A program made the position numbers and the translations under genes. Positions 51,785 to 56,632 of a DNA stretch of 56,632 bases are shown piece after piece. Location of the stretch: NCBI GenBank assembly GCA_029976075.1, contig JARKNW010000126.1, positions 1-56,632 of the forward strand, written 5' to 3'. The stretch comes from Pleomorphomonas sp. GTDB taxonomy: Bacteria; Pseudomonadota; Alphaproteobacteria; Rhizobiales; Pleomorphomonadaceae. The stretch's first letter is position 1. The number at the start of each line of letters is the position of its first letter. A model generated the notes under the pieces. That model made no database searches. It saw only the letters and a program-made list of their open reading frames with translations, and was not told the origin of the DNA.

Positions 51785-52570
51785 ATGTCCCAGCATTTCG
51801 TTCGACCATTGGCGCTCCTCGTGATCGCGCTTTCCCTGGCTGTCCCAGCCATCGCTCAGGAACTGCCGACGGTTCTGCCTGGCGATTATGTCATGTCGGA
51901 CATCCTCAACAAGCAAAGGGTATCGGCCGAGATCAGTCTCGGGCGCGGCGGCGAGGCGCAGTCCGAAAAGCCGTTCGCGCCGCAATGGACCCCGAGCCCC
52001 GCGCTTCCCGAAGGGACCCCGGCGCCTCGCGCTCCGATCGCGGCCATGACCTCGACGAGCTATTATGCCGAAGCCGGGGTGAGCGCACGCGTGCGCGAGC
52101 AGTTCGGCGAGCGGTTGGCTCGGGAGACCGGCGCGGTGGGTAGGCTCGGTGTTGCCGAGGCTATCGCTGGGCGTGACCCAGTGCGCGACTGGGCCGCCAT
52201 CGTCGAGGGCGACGGCCTGCGTCCGGGCGATATGGCCGACGTCATGGCCAGCTATTGGATCCTCAACTGGGTGATGGCCAACGGTGCCGACAGCAACCAG
52301 ACCCAGGCCCAGGCTGTTCGCAAACAGATGCGGCGAATGTTCAGCCCCGGCTTCGTGCGTCTGATGGGAGCTCCGCACCAGGAGTTGTCCGAGATGCTGA
52401 TGCTGAACTTCCTCATGCAACACGCAGCTTACGTCGATGCCGTGAAGCGCGACGATCGCACCGCCTTGAGCCAACTCGGCGATGCCGCCCAGGTTCGGTT
52501 CATCAAGGAGCTTGGGATCGATCTCCGGCAACTGAAGCTGACCGGCAGTGGGTTCGTCCTCGGCAAGTAG
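51785..52570 (+). CDS. Exported DUF6683-like protein, copy 2
   Basis: A 261-residue paralogue of the protein at 50246. Shared blocks: VLPGDYVMSDILNKQRV, GRDPVRDWAAIVEGDGLRPG, MASYWILNWVMANGADSN and EMLMLNFLMQHAAYVDAV; it has about 17 extra residues, chiefly a Pro-rich linker at 65-85. Signal peptide ends PAIAQE. It stands after the PagL relic in the same order as copy 1, so a two-gene block was duplicated. Divergence is substantial, so the event is old and this copy is under selection. Confidence 0.72.
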   Translation: MSQHFVRPLALLVIALSLAVPAIAQELPTVLPGDYVMSDILNKQRVSAEISLGRGGEAQSEKPFAPQWTPSPALPEGTPAPRAPIAAMTSTSYYAEAGVSARVREQFGERLARETGAVGRLGVAEAIAGRDPVRDWAAIVEGDGLRPGDMADVMASYWILNWVMANGADSNQTQAQAVRKQMRRMFSPGFVRLMGAPHQELSEMLMLNFLMQHAAYVDAVKRDDRTALSQLGDAAQVRFIKELGIDLRQLKLTGSGFVLGK

Positions 52571-52600
52571 AAAGCGGACAGGTCGGCGTCGAGCCCGGCC

Positions 52601-52625
52601 GAGGCGCCGCTTGGGGCGGCGCCTC
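52601..52625. terminator. Hairpin between convergent genes
   Basis: GAGGCGCCGC and GCGGCGCCTC form a perfect ten-base stem with a five-base loop, between the DUF6683-like copy 2 and the Mn-catalase gene. Only CCCTTTG follows, so termination strength is doubtful. Confidence 0.6.
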
Positions 52626-52642
52626 CCTTTGTCGCGGGGTGC

Positions 52643-53920
52643 TCAGCGAACGGCCGGCGGCATGCCGGCGAGCGAGGTGAGTGGCTGCGACACCTGGTTC
52701 AGGAGGTAGTCGGACTTCATCTCCTCGCCGAGCGACAGGGTCAGGAGCTGGGCGATCTCATGCTCGTGCAACTGGATGGCCATGTTGCGCGCCGACGTGT
52801 AGGCGGCGATCTCGTAGTGCTCCACCCGCTGCGCGGCGCCGATCAGCGCCAGATCGGCGAAGGGTTCGGGCGTTGACGTGCCCTTGCCGATGATCTCCTC
52901 GCCCTCGGCGATCAGACCCTGCATGCCCTGGCAGATCATGTCGGCGGTGTCGGTGCCGCCGAGGGCGGCCAGCGCTTCGTTGAGCCGCTCCACCTGGGTC
53001 TTGGTTTCCCGCAGATGGAACTCGATCAGCGTCCGCAACTGCTCGGTCTTGGCCGCCTCCGCCATCTTCGGCAGCGCCTCGACCAGTTGTTCCTCGGCGC
53101 TCAGGAGGTAGCGCAGGTCCTCGATCAGCATGTGGCGCAGGGCCTCGGTGTCGCGGGTGTCGCTGGTCACGGCGGCGACCGGCGTGCTCTCGGGCGCCGC
53201 GCCGTCGCCCTCAAGGCCGCCGAATGCCCTGGCTTCCACCATTTCCCAGTTGTCGCCCTCGTTCCAGGGGCCGCGCGCGTCGACCTCGCCATACTGGCCC
53301 TTGCCGGTCGACTCGTTGAAATACTGGTTGACCAGCCTGGGCGTCGGCGCGATGCGGCCGACCATGAACGGCGGCGTTCCCATGCTTTCCAGCGCGGCGG
53401 CGAAGGCCTTCATGTGGGTGATCTCGCGCGTCATCAGGAACTGCAGCGCGTCCTTGGTGCCGGGATCACGGCAGAAGTCGATCAGTCGCTCGTAGACGAT
53501 CTTGGCACGCGCCTCGGCGGCGATGTTACTGCGGAGGTCGACATCGAGTTCGCCGGTGATCTTGAGGTAGTCGGCCGTCCAGGGATTGCCCATGGAGTTG
53601 ATCAGGTTGACGCCGCCACCGCCGGCGATGGCGATCAGCGGGTCGGCTTCGGCATCCTCGCGCACCGATTTCATCGGCTTCAGATGCATGCGGGCCAGCG
53701 TGCCGACGATCTCGAGGTGGCTGAGTTCCTCGGTGCCGATGTCCATGAGCAGGTCCTTGCGGGCGGCGTCCTCGCAGTTGAGGCCCTGGACGGAGTACTG
53801 CATGGCCGCCGCCAGCTCGCCGTTGGCGCCGCCGAACTGCTCCAGCAGCATGTTGCCGAAGCGAGGATCGGGCTCGTCGACCCGCACGGTGTACATCAGC
53901 TTTTTGACGTGGTGATACAT
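52643..53920 (-). CDS. Manganese catalase fused to a DUF892 ferritin-like domain
   Basis: A 425-residue fusion. Residues 1-240 are a Mn-catalase: MYHHVKKLMYTVRVDEPDPR, then GGANGELAAAMQYSVQGLN (Glu), IGTEELSHLEIVG (Glu, His), NIAAEARAKIVYERLID (Glu) and MTREITHMKAF (Glu, His), i.e. all expected di-Mn ligands. Residues 265-425 are a DUF892 (YciF-type) four-helix bundle: LIEDLRYLLSAEEQLVEALPKM, FHLRETKTQVERL, QRVEHYEIAAYTSARN, with its own Glu/His metal ligands. It would destroy peroxide and bind metal in one chain. ATG 53920 begins exactly with the catalase family start. Confidence 0.87.
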   Translation of the reverse strand: MYHHVKKLMYTVRVDEPDPRFGNMLLEQFGGANGELAAAMQYSVQGLNCEDAARKDLLMDIGTEELSHLEIVGTLARMHLKPMKSVREDAEADPLIAIAGGGGVNLINSMGNPWTADYLKITGELDVDLRSNIAAEARAKIVYERLIDFCRDPGTKDALQFLMTREITHMKAFAAALESMGTPPFMVGRIAPTPRLVNQYFNESTGKGQYGEVDARGPWNEGDNWEMVEARAFGGLEGDGAAPESTPVAAVTSDTRDTEALRHMLIEDLRYLLSAEEQLVEALPKMAEAAKTEQLRTLIEFHLRETKTQVERLNEALAALGGTDTADMICQGMQGLIAEGEEIIGKGTSTPEPFADLALIGAAQRVEHYEIAAYTSARNMAIQLHEHEIAQLLTLSLGEEMKSDYLLNQVSQPLTSLAGMPPAVR

Positions 53921-54161
53921 TGGATCTTCCTTGAGCTGGTTGATCGGCAAGCGCCGCACCGGGCTACAATCGAAAGATCCGGCCATTGTTCCGACGAAAC
54001 GGACAAACGGCTTTGGAACTCAAGGCGGCTTTCGGCCGTTCGTCCCCCAGGGCCTCCGCGCTGCACTTCGGTTCGCCTTGGAGGCCGGACGCTCTCGCAG
54101 GCAATTTCGGAGGTGACTTGCTCCCCTCGCCGAGATTGCCCCGGGGCAAAGGGAAACGGCC

Positions 54162-55031
54162 ATGTTCGACACGTTCAAGCTGGAGATGATCAAGCTGCCG
54201 GAGGCGACGCTCAGGGTGCGCCACGGCGGGGAGGGGCCGCCGCTCCTGCTGCTGCACGGCCATCCGCGAACCCACACCACCTGGTACAGGGTGGCGCCGC
54301 TGCTCGCCCGCCAGTTCACGGTGGTCTGTCCGGACCTCCGGGGATTCGGCAAGTCGTCCAAGCCGAGCGATCCGCACAGCCACGAGGCGTCGTCCAAACG
54401 GGCCAAGGCGCGCGACTGCGTCGACCTGATGAAACATCTCGGCTTTGGCGCCTTCAACATCGCTGGGCACGACCGGGGTTGCTACACCGCCTTCCGTACC
54501 GCCATGGACCACCCGAAGCGAGTCCTGAAGTTCGCCGCGCTCGACGGCGTGCCGATCCTGTCGGCGCTGGAGCGCTGCGACGCCCGCTTTGCCGCCCGCT
54601 GGTGGCATTGGTTCTTCTATGCCCAGCCCGACAAGCCGGAGCGCGCCATCCTCGCCGACCCCGATGCCTGGTACGGCGGCACGCGCGAGGCGCTCGGGCC
54701 GGGCAACTACGAGGATTATCACGTGGCGATCCATGACCCGGAGACGGTGAAGGGCATGCTCGACGATTACCGCGCCGGCCTCTACATCGATCCGCTGCAC
54801 GATCTCGACGATCAGGAGGCCGGCCTCAAGCTCAAGTGCCCAGTGCATGTTCTCTGGTCGGAAAACGACGACGTCGAGGAACTCTATGGCGATCCCATCG
54901 CCATCTGGCAGCCGTGGGCCGAGCGGCCGGTGACCGGCGTGGGCCTTGCCTGCGGCCATCACATGGCCGAGGAGGCGCCGGAGGAACTGGCCGACGAACT
55001 CTCGGCGTTCTTCATGGAGGAAGCGGGCTAA
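54162..55031 (+). CDS. Haloacetate-dehalogenase-like alpha/beta hydrolase
   Basis: A 289-residue hydrolase of the fluoro/haloacetate dehalogenase group. The nucleophile is Asp in AGHDRGCYTAFR rather than Ser, the oxyanion side is LLLHGHPRTHTTWYRVA, the halide-pocket DLRGFGKSSKP follows, and the catalytic His is in CGHHMAEEAPEE. Epoxide hydrolases share the Asp, but the HGHPRTH and GHDRG combination favours dehalogenase. Substrate untested. Its stop overlaps the convergent ACT gene by four bases. Confidence 0.85.
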   Translation: MFDTFKLEMIKLPEATLRVRHGGEGPPLLLLHGHPRTHTTWYRVAPLLARQFTVVCPDLRGFGKSSKPSDPHSHEASSKRAKARDCVDLMKHLGFGAFNIAGHDRGCYTAFRTAMDHPKRVLKFAALDGVPILSALERCDARFAARWWHWFFYAQPDKPERAILADPDAWYGGTREALGPGNYEDYHVAIHDPETVKGMLDDYRAGLYIDPLHDLDDQEAGLKLKCPVHVLWSENDDVEELYGDPIAIWQPWAERPVTGVGLACGHHMAEEAPEELADELSAFFMEEAG

Positions 55032-55411
55032 TCCGCCCAGACCATGGTGGCTTCGGCCGCCGCCTCCGGCCTGTCGCAGATCAGGATCAGCCGGTTGTGA
55101 TGGTCCGAATACTGGGTGAGGATATTGACGCCTGCCTCGGCCAGCGCCCGGGCGATGGCGCCGAGCTGGCCGGGCGTGCCCTGCTTTAGCCTTCGGATCA
55201 GCGGCTCGCGCACGGCGACGACGGCGATGCCCGCCGCTGCCGCCGCCGCTCGTGCCGCGTCGCCATCCTGGAACAGGAAATGCGCCACGGCCTTGCCGCC
55301 GTGGCTGAACACGCCGCCTCCTTCGAAGGATACGCCGGCCCGGCCCATGGCCTCGCCGAGACCGGCGAGAGCGCCGGGTTGGTTGGAGAGATCGAATTCA
55401 AGGTCAAACAT
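55028..55411 (-). CDS. Tandem ACT-domain protein
   Basis: A 127-residue protein made of two ACT-like modules: FDLEFDLSNQPGALAGLGEAMGRAGVSFE (1-65) and PGQLGAIARALAEAGVNILTQY (75-127). Such small proteins bind amino acids. It starts eight bases inside the end of the ABM gene, so both are coexpressed. Confidence 0.8.
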   Translation of the reverse strand: MFDLEFDLSNQPGALAGLGEAMGRAGVSFEGGGVFSHGGKAVAHFLFQDGDAARAAAAAAGIAVVAVREPLIRRLKQGTPGQLGAIARALAEAGVNILTQYSDHHNRLILICDRPEAAAEATMVWAD

Positions 55412-55766
55412 ACTGGTTTCCTGATGTGTGAAAGTTGCGGCTGTCGGCGGGTGCTTCGGCGCGGTCGGTCATGCCGTAGTCTCGCCGAACCTCGGCGATG
55501 CGGAGGCGATAGTGGGCGAACACGTGGTCGCGACCGGCGGCCTGGGCACGACGATGCTCGGGCAGGGCGCGCCACCTGGCGACGGCCGCTTCATCCCGCC
55601 AGAAGGACAGCGACAGGAGTCGGCCGGGTGTCGAAAGACTCTGGAAGCGCTCGATGGAAATGAAGCCGTCGATGTCCTTGAGCAGCGGCCTGAGCTCGGC
55701 TGCCCAGTCGAGATATTCCGCCTGGGCTTCGGCCGGGGTTTCCGCTTCGAAAATCACTGCGATCAT
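55404..55766 (-). CDS. ABM-superfamily (antibiotic biosynthesis monooxygenase-like) protein
   Basis: A 120-residue dimeric alpha+beta barrel protein: MIAVIFEAETPAEAQAEYLD, DIDGFISIERFQSLSTPGRL, LSFWRDEAAVARWRALPEHR. It may be a cofactor-free monooxygenase or a haem/quinone-handling protein. It is divergent from the ArsR gene, and the operator between them suggests it is that regulator's target. Confidence 0.85.
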   Translation of the reverse strand: MIAVIFEAETPAEAQAEYLDWAAELRPLLKDIDGFISIERFQSLSTPGRLLSLSFWRDEAAVARWRALPEHRRAQAAGRDHVFAHYRLRIAEVRRDYGMTDRAEAPADSRNFHTSGNQYV

Positions 55767-55808
55767 GGGCGTCTCCTTCGCCCCTTGATAGGCGACTGGC
55801 GCCTGCCG

Positions 55809-55832
55809 ATGGTTCGGTTATCATCGAACCAT
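55809..55832. promoter_or_regulatory. ArsR operator over the regulator's start codon
   Basis: ATGGTTCG, eight bases, CGAACCAT: a perfect 8+8 inverted repeat. Its last two bases are A and T of the ArsR ATG at 55831, and it lies 42 bases upstream of the ABM start. Confidence 0.78.
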
Positions 55833-56496
55833 GAGAGAAGGTCCCGACATCGCCCGCGTTGCCGCCCTGGTGGCCGACCCGGCCCGCAGCACCATGCTGC
55901 TGGCGCTGATGGACGGCCGGGCGCTGACCGCCACCGAACTGTCCGGTCTTGCCGGCGTCACCAAGCAGACGGCGAGCGGTCATCTCGCGAAGCTGGTGGA
56001 TGGCGAGGTGCTGGCCGTGGAGGCGCAGGGGCGGCACCGCTATTTCAGGTTGGCCGGCGCGCATGTGGCGGCGCTTCTCGAGGCGCTGATGGTGTTCTCC
56101 TCCGACGCGGTGCCGCCGGTGCGTACCGGACCGAAGGAGCCGGCGCTCAGGAAGGCGCGCGTCTGCTACGATCATCTCGCTGGCGAAATGGGGGTGACGC
56201 TCTACGACCGGGCGCGCGAGGCCGGCTGGCTTGCCGATGATCTCGGCGTGACCGACAAGGGCTGGTCGAAATTCTCCGCCATCGGCGTGACGCCGGGCGA
56301 TCTGCCGCGCAGCAACCGGCCGCAATGCCGTGCCTGCCTCGACTGGAGCCAGCGGCGGCATCATCTGGCTGGCCTCATCGGCAAGGCGACGCTTGACCGC
56401 CTGTTCGCGCTGTCCTGGGCGCGCCGCCTGCCGTCCTCGCGCGTGGTGGCCTTCACGCCGGAGGGCGAACGACGGTTCCGGGAATGGATCGGCTAG
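55831..56496 (+). CDS. ArsR-family transcriptional regulator
   Basis: A 221-residue regulator with an ArsR winged helix at 1-85 (VAALVADPARSTMLLALMDG, ELSGLAGVTKQTASGHLAKL, GRHRYFRLAG) and an uncommon C-terminal half of about 130 residues with CRACLDWSQRRHHLAGLIGK, in which two Cys and a His pair could bind a metal or ligand. The typical ArsR metal box (ELCVCDL) is absent. It is divergent from the ABM-ACT pair with a shared operator. Confidence 0.88.
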   Translation: MREGPDIARVAALVADPARSTMLLALMDGRALTATELSGLAGVTKQTASGHLAKLVDGEVLAVEAQGRHRYFRLAGAHVAALLEALMVFSSDAVPPVRTGPKEPALRKARVCYDHLAGEMGVTLYDRAREAGWLADDLGVTDKGWSKFSAIGVTPGDLPRSNRPQCRACLDWSQRRHHLAGLIGKATLDRLFALSWARRLPSSRVVAFTPEGERRFREWIG

Positions 56497-56510
56497 AGTA
56501 TCCGTGTTGA

Positions 56511-56632
56511 TCAAGGGGATTTTAGCTGCCACTTCCGACCGGCACCAAGAAGGGCGTTGGCGAGAACGATGAGCTTGCGCATGATCGCGGTGATAGCGAT
56601 CTTTGCCGGCTTTCCTGCGGCGAGAAACTGAT
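56511..56632 (-). CDS. IS110-family transposase, C-terminal fragment
   Basis: The window ends inside a minus-strand gene whose last 40 codons read QFLAAGKPAKIAITAIMRKL and on, to KWQLKSP. This is the ending of IS110/IS116/IS902 transposases (Ala-Gly-Lys-Pro, Met-Arg-Lys-Leu, small-residue linker, Trp). The rest lies outside. An IS copy at the window end fits a contig that breaks at a repeat. Confidence 0.82.
   Translation of the reverse strand, partial: QFLAAGKPAKIAITAIMRKLIVLANALLGAGRKWQLKSP

Noticed and set aside
53921..53995. EcfG-type (general stress) promoter for the Mn-catalase
   Set aside because: A GGAAC is present on the minus strand, but the -10 at the right distance reads GATT rather than CGTT; too weak to claim.

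Overview
The window looks like two different genomes joined end to end. Positions 1 to about 10.4 kb read as actinobacterial: a PASTA-less Ser/Thr kinase, an ANTAR regulator, a nickel/cobalt ECF transporter under a Nur-type Fur repressor, a MocR-type regulator, and strict use of C-ending Tyr and His codons. From about 10.4 kb to the end the genes read as an alphaproteobacterium, most likely Hyphomicrobiales (Rhizobiales): an HWE histidine kinase, Rrf2/CMD, DUF1097, DUF2066, HlyU-like and PagL-like genes. The change falls inside one conserved gene (the TIM-barrel half of a Tm-1-like pair, near 10310-10425), so an assembly chimera is the first thing to exclude. Recombination inside a conserved gene is the alternative. 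The window starts in an IS21-family element and ends in an IS110-family transposase, as expected for a contig broken at repeats.

Layout 0-10.4 kb: IS21 end with the istA start; kinase; TTG-started family 2 glycosyltransferase; ANTAR protein; cbiMQO-like operon read leftwards with a perfect Nur-box palindrome (6600-6620) upstream and the nur-like gene next to it; MocR-type regulator divergent from a UPF0261 gene plus its TIM-barrel partner, with palindromes and direct repeats between them.

Layout 10.4-33 kb: DUF1097 membrane protein, SRPBCC protein, RND efflux pair, an Rrf2 regulator and a CMD/AhpD-like gene that share the same 15-bp palindrome, two LysR and two TetR units with visible operators, an operon for a TMADH/dienoyl-CoA-reductase-like flavoprotein and an iron alcohol dehydrogenase, then a run of single household or envelope genes (HlyU-like, CGNR, DUF2066, thioesterase, SIMPL, EamA, hydrolase, cytochrome b561).

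Layout 33-41.2 kb: a phage-derived replication island without integrase or structural genes: S24 repressor, Cro-like gene from an apparently leaderless promoter, DUF669, winged-helix protein, DUF6511, a primase-polymerase/DUF3987 helicase, then a 532-residue orphan of markedly lower GC and a mazEF pair. The orphan, placed between the replication module and a toxin-antitoxin pair, is the best candidate in the window for an undescribed accessory (perhaps defence) function, but nothing in its sequence names a mechanism.

Layout 41.2-56.6 kb: P-loop kinase, COG4705 membrane protein, a secreted caspase-fold protein that has lost both catalytic residues, alpha/beta hydrolases, a histidine acid phosphatase with a changed HD motif, HWE kinase, a tandem-duplicated PagL-like/DUF pair of which one PagL copy is a frameshifted relic, a Mn-catalase fused to a DUF892 ferritin-like domain, a haloacetate-dehalogenase-like enzyme, ACT and ABM small proteins, and an ArsR regulator whose operator covers its own start codon.
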